A program made the position numbers and the translations under genes. The notes under the pieces were generated by a model that was given only the letters and a program-made list of their open reading frames with translations, had not been told where the DNA came from and ran no database searches. A stretch of 64,000 bases of DNA from Aquilaria yunnanensis (lineage: Eukaryota > Streptophyta > Magnoliopsida > Malvales > Thymelaeaceae), in contig CM077594.1 of the NCBI GenBank assembly GCA_039654915.1, positions 21,513,001 to 21,577,000 of the forward strand, written 5' to 3'. Shown here one piece after another: positions 46,162 to 56,934 of the stretch (the stretch's first letter is position 1; the number at the start of each line of letters is the position of its first letter).

Positions 46162-49100
46162 ATGGTGCAAGAGGGACATCAATAGATGTACAAATGAATA
46201 ATGAGGGATAGATATATGAATCTAGATTTTATAAATGGTGTAGAAAATTTTATGCAAATAGTGTGTAGTAGTTCAAATGAACTAGTTAAATGTCCATGTC
46301 AGTGATGTCGAAACAGACATTATCCAGATCAAAATGAAGTTGGAATGCATTTATGTCAATATGGATTTGTGAAAAATATTATGTTTGGTATTGTTATCGT
46401 AAACGACATGTTACTCGAAATCATAATTTCCATGTAGGAGATAGTGCAAATGCTCCATCATCATCAAGGACATTGTCTGATAGCGATACTATTTGTTACA
46501 ATAGATTTGAGTACAGTCATATGGTCATTGATTCGATGCATCTGACGTTCAACTACAATAATAGGCTACAAAGTGAGGGATACGATAATGAGAATCAAAA
46601 GGAAATGATTGTTGAGGGTACTGATAACAATGCTGGTATTGTACATCATTCTGTAGAAATTAATAATTAGTTGCCTAATCCAAATGCACATAAATTTTAT
46701 AAATTACTAGAAGATGCATCAACTCCATTATTTAAGGATATAACAAACACACAAAATTGTCGGCAATTTCCCGATTATTGAGTGAAAAGAGTAAACATAA
46801 TATGAGTGATAACTGCTTTAATGACATGTTGTCACTATTGAAGGAATTCATCCGAGAGGAAAATCAATTGCTAGAGACATTATTTGAATCAAAGCAAATG
46901 ATGAAGGGGTTAGGCCTTCCGTTAGTCAAAACAGATGCGTGTCCAAAAAATTGTATGTTATTTGATGGTGAGAATTTAGAATTGAAGCATTGTAGTGTCT
47001 GTGGTAAGTGTAGATATAGGAAAGAGATATTGAACAGAGGGAAGAAAAAACCAATTACAAAGAAGGTGATATGACATTTACCAATCACAGACCGACTAAA
47101 ATATTTATTTATGTTTCGTCGAATAGCTAAACACATGGTATGGCATGCAAGTTATGGACATGATGCGTGTTCAAGTTCAGTAGCTCATCCATGCCAAACA
47201 AAGGCTTGGCATCATGTGAATTCATCTTTCCCTAACTTTGCTGTTGAAATTAGAAATGTACGTCTTGGGTTATGCACATATGGGTTTATGCCAAATTCCA
47301 CAATGGGTGGAACGTATTCTATATGGCCTATGTTTATAGTTGTCTATAACTTGCCACCGGAAATATGTATGAAAGAGGCATAAATTTTTTTTGTCATTGT
47401 TAATACCAAGGCCAAGATCTCCAGAATGAAATATCGATGTATTCTTAAGACCTTTAATTGATTGGTTGAAAACACTATGGGTAAAAGAAGTAAAAACGTG
47501 GGATGCATATCGATTTAAAAATTTTAGAATAAGGGCATGTCTATTCTGGATAATTAGTGATTTTCCAGCACATGAGATGCTATCAGGTTAGAGTACACAT
47601 GGGAAATTGGCTGGTCCTTATTGCATGGAGAACATTAATACATTTTAGTTGAAGTTTGGGAGGAAACCGTGCTAGTGGGACTGTCACAGGAAGTTTTGCC
47701 GAATAACCATGCTTTTCATGGAAATATGAATGCTTTTCGACAAGGGTTACAAGTAAGGGAAACAGCTATTCCCTCAATGTCTGGTGAAGGGATTGTTCAA
47801 TGCTTAGATAATATGCAATTCCCACCATTTGAATCACCATGTGATAATCTTCGTGCAACTAGAATTGGTTCTACTCACAATTGGCTAAAACGGTCAATTT
47901 TTTAGGAGTTACCTTATTGGAAGTTCTTGCTTGTGAGACATAACTTGAATGTCATGCATATAGAAAAAAAAATTATTTGAGAATCTGTTTTATACATTAA
48001 TGGACGTAAAAGGTAAGACAAAAGATAACCCTAATGCCTGATTGGATTTAAAAAAGTTGGATATGCGATATGAGCTCCACTTGATTAATGATGGAAATAC
48101 TAGCATTAATCCGAAAGCCACATATGCTCTAGAGTAGAAGGAGGTTCAGAAGATATGATTATGGCTCAAAGAATTATGGGTTTTCCTCTAATTTATCATG
48201 GAATGTTAATGTTTCGTATTACAATTTCAAAGCTTTTAAAAGCCATGATTGTCACATATTTCTGCAACACGTATTGCCTATTGCGGTGTGTGGGTATTTG
48301 GCACCAACAATGTGGGCCACAATATCGGAAGTTTGTTCATTTTTTTTGGGAACTTTGTTCACGCAAGATCAAATATGAAGAGATAGAAAAAAATAGATAG
48401 AAAAACTTGAGAACCTCATAATCACCACTATCTGTAAACTTAAGATGATATTCCCGCCAGCTTTTTTTTATTCAATGGAACATTTAACTATACATTTACC
48501 TTGAAAAGCAAAGTTGTGTGGACCTATTCAGTATCATTGGATGTATCATTTTAAATGGTATAGTACTATATACAAATACTTTGTAACATTTTCTTTAATT
48601 TATTGGCTGACACCTTATTCTTTGTTATTATAGGCTTATGCGGTCTATAAAGAGAAAGGCGAATAACAAGGCGAAGTTGGAGGGCTTAATTGTGGAGGCA
48701 TATCTAGTGCAGGAGATGACATTATTTTGTGAACATTACTTTGGTCTTGATACGAAAACCAGATTGAACCAAGCCACTAAGAATGTTGAGTCCATAAATT
48801 TGGGTTCAAATGAGGGGATTCATCTCATCCCTCTTGCAGTGTTTTGCAATGATAATAGAAACTTTCCTGCTCGCGGGACCCAGAGGATCCTAGATGAGGA
48901 TGATGTACGACTGGTGAATTTGTACATTCTACAAAATTGTGAAGAAATAAATGTTTACTTTAAGGTTTTCAATGACGTAATGTGACGAAAGTTTCCTCAT
49001 TCTAGTGATAGAAAAATGGAAGAGTTTCGGGTTCAACATTTTTCCTGGGGGTTTCATGACTATGTAAACCTTTTCTCGAATTCAATATTTTAATGTTTTA

Positions 49101-49930
49101 TACTACTTCAAAATAATAGTATACAGTTTTAAGATATATGGCACTGACTATTTTTTGTATTGGCAGGGTGAGCTTCATCCTGATAAATTGGGTGAACGTC
49201 TTTGTTGAACTACGTGGTCCACTTTATTTTAGCACAAATTATAACGGTTGCATGGTTAATAGGTTTCGATTTCACAGTAGGACCTATGGATTGACCAAAT
49301 CAACAACGAACCAGGGTGTTTGTGTTGAGAGTGATAGAAGTTTGCACAACGAGATCAACTTTTATGGAATGATTGATGAAATCATTGAACTTCAACATTC
49401 TGGAAGTGTTCTAAACATTGTCACGGTATTTAAGTGTACGTGGTTTAATCCAACACGTGACATTCGCACACATTTATCATCTGGCGTCATTGATGTGAAC
49501 TGGAAATTGAGATTAGATCTATCAGAACCATTCATATTAGCTCGCCAAGGCATACAAGTGTTTTATTATCAGTACCCACATTCATCTCAACAGCAATGGT
49601 GGATAGTAATAAAGATGAAATCACATAGTTATATTGAATCGGACTCCGTTAACGTCCAGGTTGCTAACAATTTTGTAGCAAATAACATTGAGGGTGGACT
49701 AGTTGAAGAGGATGAGCCATACCAGCAAAATCATATACGATATGTCAACATGACATGTGATGCTAAAATGTTGAATCAAGCTTAATGCTCATTGATCTTA
49801 ACATTGTTGGTGAAGTAGTCACAAAAGCAAGACGTTGTTTCTCTATATTTGACACCCGCTAGGCGGAAGGCGACCATTCAGAAGAGGAATAAGGCGAAGA
49901 TGTTTTAGAGTTCGAACAATCAAATTGAGT
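46162..49930 (+). pseudogene. CACTA-2 TNPD/TNP2-like transposase, decayed
   Basis: It opens ATG GTG CAA GAG GGA CAT CAA followed by TAG at 46,183. The domain order is the same as in CACTA-1: transposase-associated domain with CPCQ*CRNRH (46,200-46,400); linker; TNP2 core (46,757-47,700) with NVRLGLCTYGF, where CACTA-1 has CTDGF; DUF4218-like (about 48,060-48,990) with the same intron position (48,557-48,633, before LMRSIKRKANNKAK); and DUF4216-like (49,138-49,785) with FYGMIDEI and FKCTWFNPTRD, the longest intact piece. Stops occur at W/Q positions (46,183, 46,668, 47,071, 47,588, 47,647, 47,903) and there are several frameshifts. The Asp-to-Tyr change would remove a conserved acidic residue of the catalytic core. 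Confidence 0.87.
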
Positions 49931-50299
49931 TAATTTATTGCTTCCATTAATTGTAATACTAAATTTATTTATAACATGTTACAGTTAATTAGACTAAATA
50001 ATATTTTGAGCAAATGTAATTAGTATTTATAATATTATAAATTATTTATTACAAATATAATATAGTATAGTTTAACATAATATTTAATTTGACTAAACAT
50101 AATATATATATATATATATTATGTATGTATGTATAATAACGTTTAGTTTGACATAATATATAATTTGACTAAATATAATTTATCTTGAAAATAATAAATT
50201 ACAATTTTTGGAAAATAGAAGTTAGTTATTATAAATATAATATGTTATATTTTACTAATATGATTAATATATTAGAAACTATATATTAAAAATATAATA
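49931..50299. other. AT-rich spacer after CACTA-2 transposase
   Basis: AT-rich 3' flank with repeated TTTGACTAAAcataATAT-like words (ATAATATATAATTTGACTAAATATAATT). No coding seen. Confidence 0.55.
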
Positions 50300-50565
50300 T
50301 TCAAAGTTAGCGACTAAATTATACTACTTAGCGACTGAATTCAAATATTAGTAGCAACTGAATTTAATACGTTAGCGATTGAATTAATTATCTAGCAACT
50401 AAATATTTCAGTCACTATTTAGCGACTGAAATATTTAGTCACTAGCTAGCTGCGCCAACAGCCGATTGACAACTGTACCCTTTTTAGCAACTGAAGTTTC
50501 AGTCGTTAATTATGGACTTTTCGTAATTTCATAAGTAGCAACTGAATTTTTCAATCGCTAATCAA
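50300..50565 (+). promoter_or_regulatory. CACTA-2 internal copy of the subterminal repeat array
   Basis: Repeats TTAGCGACTAAATT, TTAGCGACTGAATT, TAGCAACTGAATTT, TTTCAGTCACTATTTAGCGACTGAAA and GTAGCAACTGAATTTTTCAATCGCTA match the motif of both element ends. It is followed within 20 bp by TATTTATAAA (50,581-50,590) and then a leader before the ATG at 51,174. It should act as the promoter and binding array for the second gene; that is inferred from position. Confidence 0.7.
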
Positions 50566-50580
50566 TCATTACCTATGCCT

Positions 50581-50590
50581 ATATTTATAA
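50581..50590 (+). promoter_or_regulatory. TATA box of CACTA-2 second gene
   Basis: ATATTTATAA directly downstream of the internal repeat block and upstream of a pyrimidine-rich leader (CTCGCTTTCAACCTTCCGG). Confidence 0.55.
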
Positions 50591-51173
50591 ACATCCTTTT
50601 TCAGCCATTTGAATTCATTTGTCTCGCTTTCAACCTTCCGGAAACACTCTCTACGATTTTTCAAGTGGAACTTCTACAACAGCCACAATTTGGTACATTT
50701 TTAACTCTTCCTCTATTATTTTCCTTATTCAATTAATGTGTGCAGTTTCTACTCCAATTTGACCCTTTTTTTTGTTGTTGTTAATATTTTAAAAAAAATT
50801 ATTATTTTCATGTTCTCAAATTTTGTTACATTAGGTTGTTAGAAAAATTTGTTATTTTGTTATAAATATTTTTTTAGTTGATAATATTTGCTACATTGTT
50901 ACAAATAGTTACCAATTGTAGACATTGTTAGAAATTTTAACAATTTCAGAAATTGTTAGAAATTTTAACAATTTCAGAAATTGTTAGAAATTTTAGAACT
51001 TGTTAGAGGCTGGTTTTAGAAATTGTTTGAACTTTTATGGATTTTTATTTCGTACACATTTTTTAACTATCTACAAATTTTGAATATTTTTTGAATTTTT
51101 ATAAATTTATTGGAAATTGATGATATGTAGTAAATTTGTAATTATGTGGTAAATTTTATCTGAAATGCAAAGA

Positions 51174-53636
51174 TGGATCAGCATAGAGGAGGACATTCAG
51201 ATCATTCCCCCGAAGGATGTTGATCTGCTCCGTCATCCTTTGATGCCATGGAGGGTGGTTAGCGTAGGGGTCGCAGGGCTCGGAGCCAGTACATTTATGA
51301 CGCTGCCCCACAGCCAATGGGTGGTTGAGGTCTTGTTTCCCGAATCATTCAATTTTCTTCATCTGCCGATTTTCTAACAGCCCATTCTGCCAACCCGTCA
51401 ATGGCATCGAAGTTTGGTTCAAAGAACCAGCAGTTAGCCCACTGAGCCAACACTCCTCCATAGCATCCAGATCCAAGCCTTGACGAGCATGTGCCACCTG
51501 AAGATGTCCCAACACCCCCTCCACAATGGAGGGTAACTAACCCGTTGTCATAAGTATTACATTATTCAATTTCGATATATTTCATAAATAAAAATTTATA
51601 CTTTATTACTTATTTCATTAATTTCTTTGTAGGTTTGCCACTGACACCAGGGTTCGACAGACACTCACAAGCATATCTTTGTTGCTGTTTAAGGGTGAGT
51701 ACCCTGAATGGAAAAACGTCAAGTGGAAAGAGACAAGGAGTATCTAGCTCAGTTGCAGGTAATTACATAAGTTGTTGCTTCTATAAACTATTTTATTTAA
51801 TTTTCAATATTATATATTTTTTTAAATACTAATTAATGTTTTACTTTATTGTTTCAGCAATATTACCATAGGGATCCAACGGACGACTAGAAAATAAAGA
51901 AGGAGTTCTTCAAGCACATGAGGGACCGCTACAAGCACAAGCTATCTCATTTGTAGGGCGCAATTGTCAAGGCACATCTTAATAACGTCTTACCAAATAA
52001 CGACTTCAATTTCATTCATCCTTTTCGTCCACCCACAATCCAACTACTAGGATAATCTTATTCGCAACTAGAATGGTGAAAGATTCCAGCACATCAGTGA
52101 CGTCATGAAGCATAATAGGGTAAATTAATCTATTATATTTAATTACTATTTTATTCTTCAATTAATTCATATTACTAATTATGTTAATTTCAAATTTCTT
52201 TGTAGCTCGACAAGGATGTTCCTCCTGGTGTAGAGCCAGGAAAGCATTCACTGGGAAGTTATACAAAGCAAATGCTTTATGATCATATGGTAAGAAAACA
52301 ACTTTCATGAAATAAGTATGATTTTATAACTATATTGTTATTCTTGCTAATTTATGACTATATTAATTTATAACTACATGTATGATTTTATAATTATATC
52401 ATTTTTCTTACTAACTTATCTTGAATTAAATTCCTAGACTCAGAAAGGCCAACCCCTGCAGTTTGGTGACTTTATTCGCCGAATGCCGACATAACGAGGA
52501 CCCATGGCTAAGGCTCTATCTCAAAAGCAGATAGATGAAGCAGTATGTAATAATTAAAATTTAATAATATTTTATTTATATACATCATTTAATGTTTTTA
52601 CTTACTTTGTTTCTTAGGCCAAGTATGAGGAGGAGGTCATATGAAGGTATGGCCCCAATCCGTTAAGACATCTCACCTTCTATCCACTGTCGTGGGAAAC
52701 GGTGGTCGGTCGAGCACACAAGGATGTCAGGACCAAGGTCCCACAGGCATTAGCGTTTCCTAACCGATTTCGGTGTACACGATTCGAGGTATTATTTCAT
52801 TACATCTTACCAACTTTTTTAAATTTAAATTCCTTATTTTTTTTGAATTAACGTTCTTCAATATTTAGGGTTACGGGGATGACGTTACTGAGCAGCTTTG
52901 TAAAGAGAATGTGGAGCTGCGTTCTCAGTTAACTGTAGTTCAAGAGCAAATGGCAGCTCAGCAGGCCCGAAAGGACCAAACTGATGAGAGGGTCTGCATT
53001 TTTTATGCTTTCATGCAGTCCATGATTGGACGGCAAGGCCCGCAAGTAGGAATTGATTTCATGGCTGCTGCTATAGTGTACCCCGGTCGCATGTTCACTC
53101 AAAGGACCCCCTGACTGGTGTTAATCCCAGCCGGTCCAGCGGAGGGGGATCTTATACGACTCTTAGATCACAGTCACAACCTGTTCATCCCCCTCATTAT
53201 GGTATGACGGGTTCACAGCCGACACAACCTCCTTCACCGTCATACCCATGAGTGACCAGATCTCATCATCAGACGACTTAGATGACACCAACACCAACAT
53301 TTAATCACCATTCTTCTTCCTCGACTCAGCCGGGGACAATGATGGAAGGTTCTCAGCACCAAGCACCCATATCCATTCATCCCCAGCCATTCCTCGGTTT
53401 GAATGGGTATATGTCGATACCGTACTCAACACAGCAGCAGTCAAATTATTTAGCAAAGGTGTCTACCTGCCTTAACATTGTTGACCTGTCCCAAATCAAA
53501 CTCGTGTACCCAAGACGCAAGATATCTCAGACGACTATCAACCTACAACTGCACATGATCAGCCTCAGGAGGATGCTACTGGTGACCATCCCCCCAGCAC
53601 TATCTACGATTATCAGTTTCTCTTGCTTATTATTTT
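51174..53636 (+). pseudogene. CACTA-2 second gene (Ptta/En/Spm type), decayed
   Basis: The first exon starts ATG GAT CAG CAT AGA GGA GGA with an Arg/Gly/Ser-rich sequence and several stops to about 51,540. Later exons: TRVRQTLTSISLLLFKGEYP and EWKNVKWKETRS (51,634-51,760); HRDPTDD*KIKKEFFKHMRD and RYKHKLSHL (51,858-52,120); DKDVPPGVEPGKHSLGSYTK (52,206-52,290); QFGDFIRRMPT (52,440-52,545); YGPNPLRHLTFYPLSWETVV (52,620-52,790); and a glutamine-rich coiled coil, ELRSQLTVVQEQMAAQQARK (52,868-53,110). The order and motifs fit the Ptta family, a DNA-binding accessory protein. Many stops make it non-functional. Its first exon shares only composition with that of CACTA-1. Confidence 0.7.
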
Positions 53637-53824
53637 AATTGTTGGACAAAATTTTCTTGTTTTTTATTTTCTTTGAATAATAACAATATTCCAAGTTTTA
53701 ATTTATTTTAATTGTTTATTTTAGACTTTATAAATTCTTTGTTCAATTTCTTCATTATATATATATATATATAAATTTAAGCAATTCATATATACAAATT
53801 TGGGTTGGCAAATTTCGTTTTAAA

Positions 53825-54045
53825 AAAAGCTAGGTAATGACTGAAAAGTCAATCTTAGTTAGCAACTAAAAGTTCAGTCGCTAGTGTAGCGACTGAAAAA
53901 AAGTAACGATTGACTATTTTAGCCGCTAGTTAGTCACCACCCACTAGCGACTAATGTTTTTTCAACTAAATATTTTTGTTGCTAGTCAGTCACAATTAGC
54001 GCTAATAGTGACTATTTCTTCAGTCGCTAATCGATTTCCCCCTTA
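53825..54045 (+). repeat. CACTA-2 right subterminal repeats
   Basis: TTAGCAACTAAAAGTTCAGTCGCTAGTGTAGCGACTGAAA, ACTAGCGACTAATG and CTTCAGTCGCTAATCG-type words occur in both orientations up to the terminus at 54,050. Confidence 0.82.
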
Positions 54046-54053
54046 TAGTGCAT

Positions 54054-55022
54054 ATAGCATAGTGAGTACCATTACTTTTAGTTGTTCTTTTCATGCAAAG
54101 TGGTGCAAAGGTTGCAGGACATTGGGTTCAATCAACACAGTTACCATTAAAAAGTAGTAAATGAATTTGCCTTAAGGATGGAATATTTCCTTGTTGATAA
54201 ATGATGGGCACATAGGCTATATCTTTAAATTTGTTTCATTCTATTGCTTTATGTGCTATGCATCTAATGCCACATCCCTCTATATGCTTAGGTCAACTTT
54301 AAAATCGAATCAGTCATAGAAACCTTTTTCAAACTCAACAAAGACTACATCTAATATTTTAGAAGAATAAGTGGATTCATCTGCAAAAGTATTCACAGAT
54401 GTTTTGGAAGAAATTAGTGAACTTAATGGGTATATGAAGACAAGGGTTGGTAGGGGAGTACCAAATGCTTGAAGGTTTTGCTTCCAAGGTATGAAATTTC
54501 CTATATGTTATTTGTTATGTTTGAGACTCGAACAATTGGTTTTTTTTGCTTCCACTAGATAACTTGAACTTTGTGAATATTAGATTCTATGTAATGTGGA
54601 TGTTATTTCTATTATATGTGATTTCAATTTTCTTTTTGCATGCTTATTTATATTTTAGTATTAATATTACTTAAGATAAAGTAGTAGGTGATTATTATAA
54701 CAACTACAAAATCATATAAAAAATCCAGCTAAAAAAGTAAAATATAACAACAGAAGCAGTTAACTTCTTTTAATTATTGAAACAGCTTATGAACAGCAAA
54801 AACAATTAAGTGCTGCCAATTGCTAAATGTATGATGATGTTCTTAAAGCAATTAACCGCTTCATAAGTAACAACTACATAAATTGAAACGGTTCGTGACT
54901 GCTTTAGATTTCTTTGAGATGAGTTTCCCGGAAATGGTATCATTTCTATTTCTTTTGAAGCGACTAGACTCGCTTCTATGAGGTACTAAAAAAGATTTCA
55001 ATGGATCTATTTTCTTGTAGTG
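54054..55022. other. CACTA-3 right arm with subterminal repeats
   Basis: 54,054-54,680 has no recognised gene. From about 54,740, words such as GAAGCAGTTAACTTC, GCAATTAACCGCTTC and TTGAAACGGTTCGTGAC form the subterminal array. GAAGCGACTAGACTCGCTTC at 54,957-54,976 is a 7-bp-arm palindrome near the terminus. Confidence 0.55.
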
Positions 55023-55204
55023 ATGCTTGTTGAGCTTGGACATACACTTCTTTTTTTCCGTGTAAATCCTGTCATTGGCTCCCTCCCAAATTGGGCAGTT
55101 TCCTTCACCTTCACTCTTTTGTCTAACTCTTTGAACAATAGCTTCAACCACATCTCTACTAAATATACTAAATACATTGATAACTATTGGAAAGGAATTG
55201 AATG
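55023..55204 (-). mobile_element. LINE (minus strand), upstream part beyond CACTA-3
   Basis: On the minus strand it reads EGNCPIWEGANDRIYTEKKK and MSKLNKH up to the CACTA-3 terminus. This fits the segment that precedes the W..LW…VPTKFKIFMWK block in plant LINEs (IWEG-x-NDG-x-YTVK-type). The coding ends near 55,190, which may be a 5' truncation. Confidence 0.55.
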
Positions 55205-55747
55205 AAAATGATAACTATTTGTATGAAGCTATAAACTATTTATATGAAACAAAGTAAAATTGTTTATGGAATGTAAGAGAACACATAGCATTTTAGTTAG
55301 TGGAAAAATAGAGTCTAAAAACAATGCACAACTAACTGCAATTGAATTTCTATAATACAAAATTAATATATGGTGTATGAATTTGATTTTTTATTATATG
55401 GAACTAGTTAACTATCCTACGAAACTAAGTCCATTGTATGAAACTATAAGTGCGACAATTGAGATTTTGATACTATGATTTATTGTTATATGAAATTGAA
55501 ATGTTGATGCATGAAACTATATATATACATACATACATATTCAATGAAAATGGTTTCCTATTGAACAAAATTGAGTTCTTATTATATGAAATTGAACATT
55601 TCCCATAAAGTCTAGCAAAAACTCTCACAATACAAAACTGCATCCCTAATGTATGAAATTTGTTACATATTGTATGAAAGTGGGATTCGAATGTATGAAA
55701 ACCTTTGAACACGATTATGGGTAGGTAAAACATGAATAAATAATATT
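55205..55747 (+). repeat. Degenerate TATGAAA array, right part
   Basis: Repeats TGTATGAAACTATA, TTATATGAAATTGAA, CTACGAAACTAAGTCC recur at 25-45 bp spacing. Orientation and words match the array at 39,760-40,235, consistent with one array split by the LINE insertion. Confidence 0.55.
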
Positions 55748-56074
55748 CTATTTGTCCCCAAAAGAATGACAAACATTCATTTTTCTATTATCTCAAAAAA
55801 CATGAGTTGTTTCCCTTTTTGGAGAGGTTTTAACATCTACTTTACCAAACAATCTTCATTTAACTCACTGTGCATAAAATCCCAAAAACTACACAAAACC
55901 AAAAAAAAAACTTTTCTTTTTCTAATTCTCATTTAAACTATCACTACACAAACCCAAAAAAGAAATTTTTTAAATTTTATTTTTAGGGGTAAAATGGAAA
56001 AAAATATATATAAATTACACATATCTTAATCTCCGTTTGCAAAGAAATGCATTATCCAAATTGAGCAGAGGGAG
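55748..56074. mobile_element. Stowaway-like MITE, family A copy 2 (degenerate)
   Basis: It begins CTATTTGTCCCCAAAAGAATG and ends AATTGAGCAGAGGGAG. The interior follows family A in order: ACACAAAACCAAAAAAAAAA, CATTTAAACTATCACTACAC, ACACATATCTTAATCTCCGT. The TIRs are eroded and the TA flanks are unclear. Confidence 0.7.
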
Positions 56075-56665
56075 TGTGTTTTTTTTTAATAATTACCATA
56101 TTTATCATTTTGAAAAAATATTTTTTGATAACAACTATTTTTATCCTATCCTGACTTCTATTTCATCTCTAGCCAATAGTTTCAAATGTAAAGAAAAACA
56201 CACAATGAATTAAGTTGGTAAAAATAATTACCATATTTACTAGGAAAAAAAAAGTTACAATAATCACTACTACAAGGGTTTACTCATCCCCTCGAAATCT
56301 CCTTTCTTTCTCCATCTAAATTTAACCGAAACAAAATTTTCCTACCATAGGTGCATATCCATCAAGTGCATATTGGAATTCGTGGGCCTTGCTTGGCAAA
56401 ACTTCTTAACAGCATTATTAATGTTTCTCTGAAGTTGGCTCCTGACTGTCGTAGATGAATGCCAACCCAACACTAGCATGCTCAAAAAATAAATATACCC
56501 AAAAATTAATAAAATTAACATTTTTTTTTAAAAGACACAATATGGGGGAAAAAACCAAAAACTATGGCAAAATTTTCCAACTCCGCAATCTATTATTGGA
56601 GAAAATGGGCGGTCATACTAGCCATAATGGACATTTGCATTATAAATTTTATGTTACTGGCAAAC
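56075..56665. other. AT-rich spacer with a lone CACTACTACAAGGG motif
   Basis: CACTACTACAAGGG at about 56,266 resembles a CACTA terminus, but no partner end was found. Nothing else recognised. Confidence 0.4.
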
Positions 56666-56902
56666 TGTAAGAAACAAGAAACCAAGTGTGCAAAGCGGGA
56701 ACTTGTTACTTTATTGAGCATAACCGGTCGCCTTTATAGCCATATTGGACAAGAACGAAGGAGAGTACAACCCACGAAATGTGTTATTTTGTTACAAGGA
56801 AAGTAACAAAGTAACGTACTAATTCCTAACAACTAGGAGCTTATTAACCGAAGTTGATAAGATTAAATCTTAGCAGACTCCAACTAAAACTTAGACGCAA
56901 CA
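56666..56902 (-). repeat. 3' LTR of the Copia element
   Basis: On the minus strand: TGTTGCGTCTAAG at the start, TTTCTTGTTTCTTACA at the end. A TATA box (GGCTATAAAGGCG, about 56,733-56,745) and a CAATAAAG polyadenylation-like signal are present. Confidence 0.8.
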
Positions 56903-56934
56903 TTTCCTCCCCTAAACTGAAGCAAGTTGGCATT

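Larger units (their letters stand above)
45165..54050 (+). mobile_element. CACTA-2: 8.9-kb CACTA DNA transposon nested in CACTA-3
   Basis: The left end is CACTACAAGGGAGTTGGCGA and the right end is CGATTTCCCCCTTATAGTG. CAT flanks both sides (45,162-45,164 and 54,051-54,053). Subterminal arrays use AGCGACTGAA/TTCAGTCGCTA, a motif unlike that of CACTA-1. The gene order is the same as CACTA-1: a TNPD-like transposase (46,162-49,930) followed by a Ptta-type gene (51,174-53,636), with a block of the end motif between them (50,300-50,565). Both genes are broken. Confidence 0.93.
41224..55022 (+). mobile_element. CACTA-3: CACTA element hosting CACTA-2
   Basis: The left end is CACTACAAAAAAGTTAACCC and the right end is TTTCTTGTAGTG, the inverse of CACTACAAGAAA. 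Subterminal words GAACCGTTTCAATTT and GAGCGGTTA/GAAGCGGTTA are shared by the two ends in inverse orientation. LINE coding continues on both sides (41,223 downward and 55,023 upward), supporting a single insertion. The immediate 3-bp flanks (GGG and ATG) do not match, so either the duplication is mutated or the ends belong to two related elements. Without CACTA-2 it is about 4.9 kb and shows no transposase, so it is non-autonomous. Confidence 0.6.

Noticed and set aside
56266..56280. CACTACTACAAGGG as the end of a further CACTA element
   Set aside because: No inverse partner end or matching 3-bp flank was found in the window.
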